A stretch of 64,000 nt of DNA from Methanosphaera stadtmanae (GTDB taxonomy: Archaea > Methanobacteriota > Methanobacteria > Methanobacteriales > Methanobacteriaceae), in NCBI GenBank assembly GCA_015062805.1, contig SUTQ01000002.1, positions 62,001 through 126,000 on the forward strand, given 5' to 3'. The position numbers and the translations under genes are program-made. The notes beneath the pieces were generated by a model. That model was not told the origin of the DNA. It did not search any database and saw nothing but the letters and a program-made list of their open reading frames with translations. Numbering within the stretch: the first letter of the stretch is position 1; the number at the start of each line of letters is the position of its first letter. This document shows, in pieces, positions 45,960 through 55,569 of the stretch.

Positions 45960-46913
45960 TTAGATTATATTTCCTCTAGCAAAATAAGCTACCAGAATAC
46001 CTAATAACCCAAATATTAATCCAATTCCCCATATTATATAAACGACCTGTTTTTCTTTCATAGGTTTTTTAAGAATAGATCTTATCAATGAATTAAAACC
46101 TGTAGACGGTACAACAAGTTGTCCTTCTTCATTAACTTCGGTAGGTTTGAAATTTTGACGTTCCATTACCCCAGCACTATAGAATTTTAAGAATCCATCA
46201 ATAATGTTAGGAATCAATACAATAAATGCAATTATTTTAACCCTACCAATAAATGCAATAATTGCAATACAAGCACCTATAATTAAAGTACCAACATCTC
46301 CAGGAAATACATTGGCAGGATATTTATTATAGAATAAAAATGCAATTAAAGCACCAAGCATTGAGAATGATATGATAGCTACATCATATTTGTTCATAAT
46401 AATACAAGACAATGTCAGTGATGTCAATGCTATTATACCTAACCCTGTTTCAATACCATTCAAACCAGCCAACATGTTTGTTAAATTCGATGCGATTGAA
46501 ACGGCTACAGGGATAAGTAACATATAAATGATACCCACGTTAGGTGGAGTAACCCACATAATTGGAAGACCAGCAATCCAAAGTAATATTAACTTCTCTT
46601 TAGAAGATAACATTATTAGGTCATCTACCATTCCAATCATACCTGTTAGTAAAATAACTATTAATGTAATCGTTAATTGGGATTGCCATTGCGGACATAA
46701 ATATACTCCAACCATGATTGAAATAGCAAAACCAAGAAGTATTCCAATACCACCCATTTCTGCTACTTCCGGTTTGGTAAGTTTATGAATATCTTTACCT
46801 ACAATTTCAGCTTTTTTTAATCTTCTAATTAAAGTAGGCATAGATAAGAAAGTAATTAAAAAAGCTATAAGTCCACAAAAACCTGAAATAAGCAATAGCT
46901 CTGTTGAATTCAT
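45960..46913 (-). CDS. MraY/WecA-type polyprenyl-phosphate sugar-1-phosphate transferase
   Basis: A 317-residue membrane enzyme with about 10 spans. It shows the family landmarks in order: DIHKLTKPEVAEMGGIGILLGF, the acidic MVDDLIML near residue 95, NMLAGLNGIETGLGIIALTSL and FPGDVGTL. Such enzymes start glycans by moving GlcNAc-1-P or MurNAc-like phosphate to dolichyl phosphate; in methanogens they serve N-glycosylation (AglH) or pseudomurein. Which one applies cannot be told. The ATG follows GGGTGTG. It is last in the metG-DUF530-HTH row. Confidence 0.88.
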   Translation of the reverse strand: MNSTELLLISGFCGLIAFLITFLSMPTLIRRLKKAEIVGKDIHKLTKPEVAEMGGIGILLGFAISIMVGVYLCPQWQSQLTITLIVILLTGMIGMVDDLIMLSSKEKLILLWIAGLPIMWVTPPNVGIIYMLLIPVAVSIASNLTNMLAGLNGIETGLGIIALTSLTLSCIIMNKYDVAIISFSMLGALIAFLFYNKYPANVFPGDVGTLIIGACIAIIAFIGRVKIIAFIVLIPNIIDGFLKFYSAGVMERQNFKPTEVNEEGQLVVPSTGFNSLIRSILKKPMKEKQVVYIIWGIGLIFGLLGILVAYFARGNII

Positions 46914-46931
46914 ATAAACACACCCAATTTT

Positions 46932-47402
46932 TTAATTTTCTCTATTTTTTTTAAGAATATAATAAATTGTTCTAATAGGAATATTTAACTTTTCAGAAAT
47001 TTTTGTTACTGGTATTCCTTCATTCTTTAATTTAACAATTTCTTTTTTAGTTTTATCGGAATATTTTGATTTCGGACCTTGTTTTAATTTGTCTTTTTTA
47101 AGATAGTATACAGTTTTAGTGTCAATATTTAATCTAGAAGCTATGGCTTTGACAGATAATCCTGAACTAATCATTTCATTAATGGTATCTTTTAAATTAT
47201 CATCATATTTTTTAGGACGGCCCCTACTTTCAATAACATTTATTGTTATACCAAGTTCACTTAAAGCATCCAGATATATTTCAGAGGTTCGTTCATATAA
47301 ACTTAAAGGACAGTTGATTTCTTCAAGATCAGGATTTTCATCTAAAATTTCAATAATCAATTTTGATGATAATGGTTTATTTACATGTACTTTTGAACTC
47401 AT
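46932..47402 (-). CDS. Double helix-turn-helix protein, probable regulator
   Basis: A 156-residue protein. Residues ~1-58 form a small alpha/beta domain (LSSKLIIEILDENPDLEEINCPLSLYERT). Two resolvase/homeodomain-like helix-turn-helix units follow: SSGLSVKAIASRLNIDTKTVYYLKK and NEGIPVTKISEKLNIPIRTIYYILKK, each after a GRPKKY or GPKSKY basic arm. It sits between the DUF530-like and phosphoglycosyltransferase genes. It probably binds DNA as a regulator; no resolvase catalytic domain is present. The target is unknown. Confidence 0.78.
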   Translation of the reverse strand: MSSKVHVNKPLSSKLIIEILDENPDLEEINCPLSLYERTSEIYLDALSELGITINVIESRGRPKKYDDNLKDTINEMISSGLSVKAIASRLNIDTKTVYYLKKDKLKQGPKSKYSDKTKKEIVKLKNEGIPVTKISEKLNIPIRTIYYILKKNREN

Positions 47403-47416
47403 ATAAACATCTCTTA

Positions 47417-49027
47417 TTATTTATTTATCAGTTCTAAGAATTTTTTAGCCTTTTTGGTTGTAGGTTTTTCAATCTTTCTAAGATTGTTCTTTTCTTTTGT
47501 AGCTTCTTCATGTGATACATGTAGTAAATCCGCTGCTTTATTTAATGAAATATCACATTTATTATGTAAAGCCACAGCACCTATTGCTTCTTGATTAGGT
47601 TTCAAATGTAAATTCTTAATTTTTGTTTCAAGTTCAGATTTATAATGGATAGTTTCTTTCATATTATTTAAAGAAGTTATGTTTTCATCATAATCCAGTA
47701 ATAAACTAACTACATCCTTTGGAAAAACATATTCAAATACTTTGATTTGATTGGAATCCAAAGTAGGTCTAAGATTTGGGAAAGGCCCAGAATAATTATT
47801 TCTTCTACTTTCAGTTGTTGTTAAATAATATTTAAATATGTCCCATAAAAGCAATGTTTTCGGAGTTTCCATATAAAAATGTTTTTTAATTTCAACTTTC
47901 TTTGCAATGTCTTCTCTAAGTTCTCGATCTAAAACTCTATCCTTGTTCATCAAATTATTTTTTTTAAGTTTTATGTATTTTAACTCTTCTTCTAGCTCTA
48001 AACGTTCTTCTGCTTCTCTGGCTAGTTTACTGGCATCGTTTCTAGCTTCTTCCACTAATTTTTTATATAAATTTATTTTTTCAAGGTTTTTGAGGTGTAA
48101 CGGGATAATGTCATCAATATTCTGATTAATGATGTTTTCAGAATATTGTAAATAAGCTATAGCCAGAGCATTTTGAACGTATTTGTCATTAATAAGTGAT
48201 GGCTTTTTATGATTAAACTGAAGTAATTCAATTCTTACATTGGAACCATATCTCTTACGTAATTCTAGTTCATAGTTGGATTCGTCTGCATAATCTATGT
48301 TAGCTTTTTTGCTTACCCATTTTCCACTTTTTTCATCTTTTACTTTAGCGATAACTGTGACACTCTTTACTAAACCCCTTTTTTCTTGTTTCATTACTTT
48401 AATGATTGATCTATAAGCTTCAACACTATATTTTGTAAGTTGTGAACGTTTAAGTAAGTATTCTCCACCTAATGGCAAATACTTAATTAGTTCTAATCTG
48501 CAAATCCCACTGTTGTTTGATTGGATTTCGAAGTCTGTTGAACCACATTCACATATAACATCTTCAACTTCAAATTCATCATTGAATTGTAATATTTGTT
48601 CAATATTATTTTTCTTATAGTTTTGTTTACATTTTTTACAAGTAATTGTTGCGTATTCCTCTAAGTGACCTATTGCTATCTTATGGGATGCAATAGCAGA
48701 TTTTACTTGATCTAAGATATTTTTCTTATTAGATGCCTTAATCCGGAAATATTGTGCGTGTCTGGATTGATCATGCACATCATCTGGAATAATTTCAGTA
48801 GAATTATTCCCTCCCCCCTTTCCAAATCTTTTTAAAGCACTATAAGGAGAAGTAAAACCTCTTATTTCCATTTTATTTCTTAGATTTTGAAGATGTTCCA
48901 AATTCTTTTTTAAATATATAAAAATTTCAATAAAACTGTCAAAATCTTCGATACTTTCGGCTAATATAGGTTTACTTTGAATCTTTTTTAGATACTTCTC
49001 ACTTTGTGTCACTAAGGTTTCGCTCAT
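47417..49027 (-). CDS. DUF530-like archaeal protein with zinc-ribbon-like segment
   Basis: A soluble 536-residue protein. A zinc-binding-like segment is at about residues 129-165 (CKKCKQN and later CECGSTDF). A long charged coiled-coil (LYKKLVEEARNDASKLAREAEERLELEEELKYIKL) follows around residues 310-345. The C-terminal ~60 residues look like a small HTH (NKCDISLNKAADLLHVSHEEA). From memory it resembles DUF530, found in methanogens next to metG, which is the arrangement here: its ATG overlaps the metG stop by 4 nt. Function is not known; nucleic-acid binding is a fair guess. Confidence 0.72.
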   Translation of the reverse strand: MSETLVTQSEKYLKKIQSKPILAESIEDFDSFIEIFIYLKKNLEHLQNLRNKMEIRGFTSPYSALKRFGKGGGNNSTEIIPDDVHDQSRHAQYFRIKASNKKNILDQVKSAIASHKIAIGHLEEYATITCKKCKQNYKKNNIEQILQFNDEFEVEDVICECGSTDFEIQSNNSGICRLELIKYLPLGGEYLLKRSQLTKYSVEAYRSIIKVMKQEKRGLVKSVTVIAKVKDEKSGKWVSKKANIDYADESNYELELRKRYGSNVRIELLQFNHKKPSLINDKYVQNALAIAYLQYSENIINQNIDDIIPLHLKNLEKINLYKKLVEEARNDASKLAREAEERLELEEELKYIKLKKNNLMNKDRVLDRELREDIAKKVEIKKHFYMETPKTLLLWDIFKYYLTTTESRRNNYSGPFPNLRPTLDSNQIKVFEYVFPKDVVSLLLDYDENITSLNNMKETIHYKSELETKIKNLHLKPNQEAIGAVALHNKCDISLNKAADLLHVSHEEATKEKNNLRKIEKPTTKKAKKFLELINK

Positions 49028-51048
49028 TTTATATGTTCACCAACATTTCCTTCAGTGGTTAAAAGTTCCATACTGTCTGTAGCTAAAAGCATACCATTTG
49101 ATTCAACACCAAATAATTTTGCTGGCTGTAAATTTCCAACTACAATGACTTTTCTATCAACTAACTCTTCAGGTTCATATCTTTCAGCAATACCTGCAAC
49201 TACTTGTCTGATTTCGTTACCAAGGTCTACTTGTACTTTTAATAATTTTTTGGAACCTTCAATTTTTTCAGCTTCTTTAATTTGTCCAACAACCAAGTCT
49301 ACTTTAGCAAATTCATCAATACTTATTAAATCGCTCATATTTTCATCCTCTTCTTCTTTTTCATCTAATGCATATAATTTTTCTTTTTCTTCTTCAATAA
49401 CTTTGTCTTCAATTTTTTTAAATAATGGTTTGGCCTTTTTGATTTCATGTCCTGCTTCTAAAAACTCTTTGGATTCTTCCCATTTTACTTTAGGAGTTCT
49501 GTCTTCAAAGTTCATAAAACCATCCACAACATCCGTAGGCATACCTATAACTTCACGTATTCTTTGTGCTGATTCGGGTATGTATGGTGTTAATATAATG
49601 GATAATGCGTGAACCAATTGGTTTGATAAATATAAACAAGTTCTTGCACTGGCTTCATCTTCTTTAACAGCTTTCCATGGTTTTTTAATGTCAAAATATT
49701 TGTTAGCGCCTTTGGTTAGGTTCATGATTTCCTGTAAACCATCTCTGAATTCGAAATTTTCTATACAATCTGCAACTTTGTCTGGTAGTTCTTTAATCAT
49801 TTTTTCGAATTCTTCGTCTTCTTCGTTGTATTCTCCAGGTTCTGGGATTTTTCCGTCAAAGAATTTGTGTGTAAATGTAAATGTTCTGTGAACATAATTT
49901 CCTAGGTTATCTGTCAATTCATTGTTGATTCTTCTTTGGAAATCATCCCATGAGAAATCAGTGTCTTTGTTTAATGGTGCGTTAATTACCATATAATATC
50001 TTAAAAGATCACTGTTAAATTTGTCTAGGAAATCTTTGACCCATATTACCCATCCTTTACTGGTTGACATTTTACGTCCTTCTAAAGAAAGATATCCCCC
50101 ACCAATAACGGAGTAAGGTAATTTGATATTTCTTCCCATTAACATACTTGGCCAAAATATTGTATGGTGGTAAATAATGTCTTTACCTATGAAATGTACT
50201 GTTTTATCATCCCAGTAACTTTTCCAGTCAAGTCCATGCTCAGTTGCCCATGTATTGGCTGAGGATTGATATCCTATGAATGCTTCTGCCCAGACATATA
50301 ATACTTTACCTTCAGAATCTTCAAGAGGTACTGGAATACCCCAATTCATATCACGAGTCATAATCCAGTCTTTAAGACCTTCATTTACCCATTCTTTAGC
50401 GAAGTTTTTCACATTTTTAGGTAATTTTTCATTCTCATTAATCCATTTTTTCAAAGGTTCTTCAAACTCATGTAATTTGAAGTAATACTGTTCTGATTGT
50501 TGAACGTGCGGAGTTCCGTCACATATTAAACAATGAGGTTCTACCAGTTCTGTCGGATCTAAATGGCGACCGCAAACTTCACATTGGTCTCCTCTTGCTC
50601 CTTCACTTTCACAGTGAGGACATGTTCCTTCAACATATCTGTCAGGTAAGCTACGTTGACAAGTATCACAGTAAAGTTGATTTATGGTTTTTTCATAGAT
50701 ATATCCTTTTTCATATAATTCCTTAAAGAATTCCTGAGCCATTTTGTAATGAATTTCATCAGTTGTTCTTCTAAAACTATCCAATGAAATATTGCATGAT
50801 TTTAAATCATTACCTATTAATTCATGGTATTTATCTGTAATATCTTTAGGACTTATATTTTCTTGTTCTGCACGTACTGCAATAGGAGTTCCGTGTTCAT
50901 CCGTTGCACAAACCATCACAGTATCCACTCCTTTCATACGATTATATCTTGCATAAATATCTGCAGGAATATATGTGGAGCGAAGATGTCCTAAATGACA
51001 AGGACCATTTGCATAAGGTAATGCACATGATATAAATAACTTACTCAT
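49024..51048 (-). CDS. metG: Methionyl-tRNA synthetase
   Basis: Class I synthetase that charges tRNA-Met. Residues ~8-22 hold PYANGPCHLGHLRSTY with HLGH as the HIGH motif; the KMSKS motif is KMSTSKG near residue 334. The connective insertion has two zinc knuckles (CDTCQRSLPDRYVEGTCPHC and CEVCGRH...CLIC). The C-terminus (about residues 570-674) is a Trbp111-like tRNA-binding domain (FAKVDLVVGQI). Length is 674, typical of the long form. GGGAGAA precedes the ATG. It leads the DUF530-like gene by a 4-nt overlap, so translation is coupled. Confidence 0.97.
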   Translation of the reverse strand: MSKLFISCALPYANGPCHLGHLRSTYIPADIYARYNRMKGVDTVMVCATDEHGTPIAVRAEQENISPKDITDKYHELIGNDLKSCNISLDSFRRTTDEIHYKMAQEFFKELYEKGYIYEKTINQLYCDTCQRSLPDRYVEGTCPHCESEGARGDQCEVCGRHLDPTELVEPHCLICDGTPHVQQSEQYYFKLHEFEEPLKKWINENEKLPKNVKNFAKEWVNEGLKDWIMTRDMNWGIPVPLEDSEGKVLYVWAEAFIGYQSSANTWATEHGLDWKSYWDDKTVHFIGKDIIYHHTIFWPSMLMGRNIKLPYSVIGGGYLSLEGRKMSTSKGWVIWVKDFLDKFNSDLLRYYMVINAPLNKDTDFSWDDFQRRINNELTDNLGNYVHRTFTFTHKFFDGKIPEPGEYNEEDEEFEKMIKELPDKVADCIENFEFRDGLQEIMNLTKGANKYFDIKKPWKAVKEDEASARTCLYLSNQLVHALSIILTPYIPESAQRIREVIGMPTDVVDGFMNFEDRTPKVKWEESKEFLEAGHEIKKAKPLFKKIEDKVIEEEKEKLYALDEKEEEDENMSDLISIDEFAKVDLVVGQIKEAEKIEGSKKLLKVQVDLGNEIRQVVAGIAERYEPEELVDRKVIVVGNLQPAKLFGVESNGMLLATDSMELLTTEGNVGEHIK

Positions 51049-51209
51049 CTTTTTAAATTCTCCCTTTATTGATAATTAAATAATTTTTATAATTATATTA
51101 AATTTGTAAAATTAAGATATGATAATATATATTTTGTATGATTTATTTAGTTTGCTATATTTTCTAAAAAAATTGGTAGGTTTGTTATTTGAAAAAAATT
51201 CGTCTCTTT

Positions 51210-51220
51210 AAAATATATTA
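51210..51220 (+). promoter_or_regulatory. Putative TATA box of priL-priS
   Basis: AAAATATATTA lies 29-39 nt before ATG 51249, leaving a leader of about 9 nt. The GGAGTG at 51221-51226 is too far upstream to set this start, and the frame before the ATG closes at TAG 51228-51230. Confidence 0.4.
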
Positions 51221-51248
51221 GGAGTGTTAGTATAGATATTATAATATT

Positions 51249-52607
51249 ATGATAAAAACACCATATATAAATCCATTTAGTAATGATGCTAAAGAAATTG
51301 TCAGTAGATTAGGTCAAGTGGATACTTTAGATAAAAGAAATGATTCTTTAATGGTTATAGTTAACCATACCCGTGGTCAAAATTTAAATGATCCTCATAC
51401 ATTGCCAGAAACATTAAAAGATTTGGCTCTTGCCCGTTTTGAATGGTTTTTATTTAAGAAAACATCTGAAGCTCAAGAAAAAAAATATGAGTATTTATTT
51501 AATCCTGAAATATATGAGTACGATGTAGTCTCCTTTTATTTGTTGTGTCAGGCAGTTGCAATAAAGTATGGACCAGATAGTCATGAAGCAAAGTTAGTTT
51601 TAGATTGTGAAGAGGAGATAATATCCCAGCGTCTAGAAATTTTAAAAGCTGAACCAAACGATTTTCAGTCAAATTTTTTAAGAAAAGCCCTTAATCAATT
51701 AATCGATACTAATAACATTTATTGGACAGATTTAAAAGAGGTTTTAGATCTGGGAAAACTGGATATCAATGAATTGTTATTATCAAATGGTAGACTAATT
51801 CTTGAATATGAAGATTTCATTGTTGAATATGGGGATTTAATCCACAATAGAGATCCAAGAACAATGTATGAAGTTACTGCAGGAGTGAGAATTAAATCTA
51901 AATTATTGCTAAGTTTAATTAGATTATACACTAAACAATACATAGAAACAGTTTATGAAATGTCTAAAAGGATGGTTGAACCAAATCAAATTTTATTAGA
52001 TTTGGCTGATGATATAAAAGAAGTACAACAAAAAGCACAAAACCTAAAATATGGTGTTGCAGGAAGTTCTAATTATATTGATGATAAACCAATAAATTAT
52101 GAATTGGAAGCATTTCCCCCTTGTGTAAGAAAGTGTATGGATGGAATCAAAAGTGGTGGAAGAAACGATGCAATTGTCTTGTTTTTGACACCATTTGTAT
52201 CCTATTCAAGGTTATGTCCAGGAATATTCTCAATGCAAGATCAAAATATTAAAATATCTGATGTAGATCCCTCTTTGGACATAACATTAAATGAAATAAT
52301 TCCTATGATATATGATGCTGCAGAATCTTGTAGTCCACCTTTATTTAAAGACCAACCACAGGAAAAAATTAACATAAATTCAAAATTAGGATTTGGATTA
52401 CATTCTGATTTGAAATTGGACAATGAGGGAGAAACCCATTGGTATACACCAATGAGTTGTGAAAAGATTAAGTTGCATATGCCACATTTATGTACTCCTA
52501 GTATTGACTGTAAAAAAATAGGAAATCCCTTAACGTTTTACAATCGTAAAAGGAGATTAATGAATAAAGACAATGCAAATAGGCAGGTGGATAAAAATGG
52601 AGATTGA
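51249..52607 (+). CDS. priL: DNA primase large subunit
   Basis: Archaeal/eukaryotic-type primase large subunit, 452 residues, which partners PriS to start RNA or DNA primers. Four cysteines typical of the C-terminal 4Fe-4S domain are seen: [11 protein letters not shown] (two), SRLCPGIF and [27 protein letters not shown]. The N-terminal half is helical, as known. The start ATG 51249 has no close ribosome site and fits a near-leaderless transcript. It overlaps priS by 11 nt. Confidence 0.92.
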   Translation: MIKTPYINPFSNDAKEIVSRLGQVDTLDKRNDSLMVIVNHTRGQNLNDPHTLPETLKDLALARFEWFLFKKTSEAQEKKYEYLFNPEIYEYDVVSFYLLCQAVAIKYGPDSHEAKLVLDCEEEIISQRLEILKAEPNDFQSNFLRKALNQLIDTNNIYWTDLKEVLDLGKLDINELLLSNGRLILEYEDFIVEYGDLIHNRDPRTMYEVTAGVRIKSKLLLSLIRLYTKQYIETVYEMSKRMVEPNQILLDLADDIKEVQQKAQNLKYGVAGSSNYIDDKPINYELEAFPPCVRKCMDGIKSGGRNDAIVLFLTPFVSYSRLCPGIFSMQDQNIKISDVDPSLDITLNEIIPMIYDAAESCSPPLFKDQPQEKININSKLGFGLHSDLKLDNEGETHWYTPMSCEKIKLHMPHLCTPSIDCKKIGNPLTFYNRKRRLMNKDNANRQVDKNGD

Positions 52608-53568
52608 ATTAAGACCTGCATCAAACTATGAAAGAAAAATTTTTTATAGAGAAGAATGGGATGTTAAGGATGTTCCTGATTTTGTCATGGATTCATTGAC
52701 AAGTAGGGAATTTGGATTTGATCATTTTGGTCAGGGACCGAATGATAGATATAAAACATTTCAGGATGCTGTTAGATTAAAACGATTTATTAAGGCAAAA
52801 CAACCTTTTGCATCATATTGTTCAGTTGCATATTATGATAATCCAAAACAGAGAAAAGGTTGGCAAAAGTCAGAATTGGTATTTGATGTTGATGCTAAAG
52901 ATATTCCTATAAGAACATGTGATTGTAAAGAAGGAGAAGTATGTGACAAATGTTTAAATCAGGCAAAAGAAATCGTTTTAATGATAAGGGATGTGTTAAA
53001 AGGAGAAATGGGATTAAAGAATATTAACATGATTTACTCAGGAAGGGGTTATCATGTCAGGGTAATTGATGACAATGTAATGGAAGCTTCAAGTGAACTA
53101 AGAGGTCAAATAGTTCAATATGTTATCGGAGCAAAACAACCTGATTTAACCAATTCATTGGGTTTTACGAACTTGCAACACTTCATCATTCCTTTCGGAT
53201 ATTCAAAAAATTTCACTAAATGGTCTAAATATACGATTCTTCATTTAACGAAAGATTCAAAATTGGATAACGTTAATAAGAAGCTGTTGAACGACGTTCT
53301 AAAACATAGAGATGTATTAAATGATGATTTATGGGGATCATTCAGAGCAGATATTGGTCCGCGAAGATTTGAAAAAGTGATGGCTGCTGTCAGTAGAATA
53401 AATATGAACATAACCGATACAAAAGTATCCATAGATTTGAAACGTATCTTAAGACTTCCATCCACATTACACTCTAAGGTAAGTATGAAATCAACATTAA
53501 TAAAAAATATAGAAACTTTTGATCCCTTTGATGATGCAGTTCCTAACTTTGTTTATGAAAGGAAATAG
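52597..53568 (+). CDS. priS: DNA primase small catalytic subunit
   Basis: Catalytic primase subunit of the AEP (archaeo-eukaryotic primase) superfamily. Asp97 and Asp99 in VFDVDAK are the metal-binding pair, with IYSGRGYHV forming the next motif. [12 protein letters not shown] at about 108-119 supplies the usual zinc knuckle. ATG 52597 lies after AGGTGGAT, within the end of priL, so the two are coupled by an 11-nt overlap. An in-frame start at 52573 is earlier but has no ribosome site and adds only eight residues. Length is 323. Confidence 0.94.
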   Translation: MEIELRPASNYERKIFYREEWDVKDVPDFVMDSLTSREFGFDHFGQGPNDRYKTFQDAVRLKRFIKAKQPFASYCSVAYYDNPKQRKGWQKSELVFDVDAKDIPIRTCDCKEGEVCDKCLNQAKEIVLMIRDVLKGEMGLKNINMIYSGRGYHVRVIDDNVMEASSELRGQIVQYVIGAKQPDLTNSLGFTNLQHFIIPFGYSKNFTKWSKYTILHLTKDSKLDNVNKKLLNDVLKHRDVLNDDLWGSFRADIGPRRFEKVMAAVSRINMNITDTKVSIDLKRILRLPSTLHSKVSMKSTLIKNIETFDPFDDAVPNFVYERK

Positions 53569-53860
53569 GTCTTGATTATCAACTTCATCAACAAAATACA
53601 TTACTTTAGCATCATCATATGGCAGTGTTTCTCATATATTATATCTCTTTTACTTAATTATTTTTTTACTTTAGATTCTGTTTAATTATTTAATATATTG
53701 TTATTAAACATTTTAAAGCATTGGTTATAATAAAAAGTAGCGAAGAGCAGATTTGCTATGTTATGGAAGTAACTATTATTATACAATTATTTTAATGAGT
53801 ATTTATCATTAATTTTAATAAATAGAATATACAACCCCTCAAAATAATTAAAGAACCTAT
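53569..53860. other. Gene-poor gap between priS and the UbiB-like gene
   Basis: No supported gene. T runs after priS may end its transcript. Read on the minus strand, about 20 codons near 53570-53628 look weakly coding-like (LPYDDAKVMYFVDEVDN) but run into the antisense of priS, so this is not called as a gene. A 7-bp stem with 7-nt loop (53738-53758) is present. The stretch may be the decayed remainder of the UbiB-like gene's 3' end. Confidence 0.4.
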
Positions 53861-55060
53861 TTAATCCAATAAAATCATGGAAATTCCCCTGGCCATTGAA
53901 ACGAATTCATTAGGGAGAATTACTCCATAATCTTGCATAAGATCTAGTAATTTAGTTAATGTTTCATTTAATCCATGGGAACCTTCTGCAAAATATCTAA
54001 ATAATAAATCACGGAAATCACGTTTTAAATTAGTTGTATTCATATCATATTTTAGAACGCCCATATACATGAACTGATGAATTAAACCATTTACATCTTT
54101 ATCTGCAATTAACATTAGTAAATCACAAAGATCTTTTCTAAAATCATCATCAAGAATTCCTACAGATCCCAGATCAATATAACATACAACGTTATCATCT
54201 AGAATTATTAGATTACCTGCATGCGGGTCTGCATGGAAAAAACCATCAATCAGAACTTGTTTCATGAAAGAATCAACAGCACGTTTTGCTAGGAGAGGTT
54301 TATCAAAGCTTTCATTATCGCTTTCATATACATCATGTAATGTTGTTCCATCAATAAACTCCATTGTAAGAACTTTTGATGTAGAATAATCTGAATAAGC
54401 AATTGGAATATGTATTGTTTCATCTTCAGAAAAATTCTTTTCAAAACGTTTCATATTTATTATTTCGTTAGTAAAATCAAGTTCGATGTTCATTGAATAC
54501 TCAAATTCATCAATCATACCTGGCAAATTATATTTTCTAAATTCTTCGTTATGTTTATGAATTTTAGCTACAAAATGTTTCATAATAGCTATATCATATT
54601 CAAGGGTATCCGCAATGCCCTCTTTTTGAACTTTAACAGCTACTTTTTCACCAGATATTAATCTGGCTATATGAACTTGGGCGATTGACGCTGTTGCAAG
54701 ACTTTTCTCTGAAAATTCAGAAAATAAATCATCAATATTGCCATTAAGTTCACTTTCAACTATTCTTTTAACTTCCTCATAACTGATGGGTGGATTATCA
54801 TCCTGTAACTTTTCAAATTCTGTTGCAATTCGTTCTCCCACCATATCTGGTCTTGTACTTAATAGTTGACCTAATTTGATAAAACTAGTTCCCAATTCCT
54901 GAAACATTAATCTTAAATTTACTGGAAGATCGGGGTCTAATAAAATATTGTATTCTTCGTCTTTAGAGGGTAAAATCTTTTCTTTAAGTGTTCTAGTTAA
55001 TAGTTTTCCAAAACCATATTTTCTAAACGCAGCATTTATTTCTCTTACGCGATTTTTCAT
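53861..55060 (-). CDS. UbiB/ABC1 atypical kinase-like protein, C-terminally short
   Basis: A 399-residue protein of the ABC1/UbiB/AarF family. The KxGQ motif is in FIKLGQLLSTRPDMV near residue 63, followed by IAQVHIARL, a Lys in VAVKVQKEG, the MEFIDGTTL hinge, HADPHAGNLIIL and YIDLGSVG, which form the kinase-like active site. Known full-length relatives run to about 550 residues with C-terminal membrane spans; this one ends right after ARGISMILLD, where they continue. The downstream sequence shows no continuation in other frames. Whether the kinase-like part still works is unknown. Quinones are not expected in this lineage. Confidence 0.82.
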   Translation of the reverse strand: MKNRVREINAAFRKYGFGKLLTRTLKEKILPSKDEEYNILLDPDLPVNLRLMFQELGTSFIKLGQLLSTRPDMVGERIATEFEKLQDDNPPISYEEVKRIVESELNGNIDDLFSEFSEKSLATASIAQVHIARLISGEKVAVKVQKEGIADTLEYDIAIMKHFVAKIHKHNEEFRKYNLPGMIDEFEYSMNIELDFTNEIINMKRFEKNFSEDETIHIPIAYSDYSTSKVLTMEFIDGTTLHDVYESDNESFDKPLLAKRAVDSFMKQVLIDGFFHADPHAGNLIILDDNVVCYIDLGSVGILDDDFRKDLCDLLMLIADKDVNGLIHQFMYMGVLKYDMNTTNLKRDFRDLLFRYFAEGSHGLNETLTKLLDLMQDYGVILPNEFVSMARGISMILLD

Positions 55061-55441
55061 TTTTTTTCCATTTTAATCACATGAAATTAGTTATATGATA
55101 TTATTTAAACTTTAAAAAAAATTATTCTTGTTAAAACATTAAAAGATTCCATTTAATTGTTAATTTATAACTATTTTATAATATTATCGGTTATACTTCT
55201 TTTATTTAGTTATATAAATGATAAATAACTATATTTTTAGTTCTTTGCTTAATTATTTGGTTATAATCTTATTTAAACATAATTATACTTATTTCAATTA
55301 AAAACATATCTTTTTAGGATATAACTGAATTTAAAATATAGGAACAACTAATTTATTGAAAAAAATATTAGAAAAAAAAGTAATGAATGAATAAAAATTA
55401 TTTTATTATTCAATTGTCCTGCTTTTATTATAAGTGTTTGT
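55061..55441. other. AT-rich gap upstream of the UbiB-like gene
   Basis: This 380-bp stretch has no recognisable gene or RNA. It contains several TATA-like sequences that could drive the UbiB-like gene leftward, and an A/T stem-loop (GAATAA/TTATTC arms) near 55387-55410. Together with the next feature it forms a 510-bp region without an intact gene. Confidence 0.45.
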
Positions 55442-55564
55442 TTAATCATCGTCTGTGAATTCCACTTTGAGTTCGTGTTTGCCCAGGTATTTTTCTATGA
55501 TTTCAAGAATTATTGTTGCTGGAGTATCACCTACTGTGTCATTGAAGACTAATTTTCCGTGTAA
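55442..55564 (-). pseudogene. Coding-like fragment, about 40 codons, no start
   Basis: On the minus strand a 41-codon open stretch ends in TAA at 55444-55442 and reads GKLVFNDTVGDTPATIIL, then EIIEKYLGKHELKVEFTDDD. Its amphipathic helix and codon choices look like real protein, but it has no ATG, GTG or TTG, and a TAA closes it at 55567-55565. It is out of frame with the end of cca, which stops 6 nt away. It is best read as the 3' remnant of a lost gene; no family is recognised. Confidence 0.4.
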
Positions 55565-55569
55565 TTATA

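Noticed and set aside
46932-47402. Site-specific recombinase reading of the double-HTH protein
   Set aside because: Hin-like HTH units are present but no resolvase catalytic serine domain exists, so it is treated as a regulator.
49055-49612. Long open frame opposite metG
   Set aside because: It is Ser/Phe-rich antisense to a clear synthetase with strong codon pattern, and has no ribosome site; treated as a shadow.
53500-53628. Minus-strand coding-like stretch after priS (LPYDDAKVMYFVDEVDN)
   Set aside because: Half of it is antisense to priS and it has no ribosome site; likely chance, though it could be a decayed gene end.
53738-53758. Stem-loop with 7-bp arms, possible small RNA
   Set aside because: One pair is G-T, the arms are short and no promoter or partner is clear.
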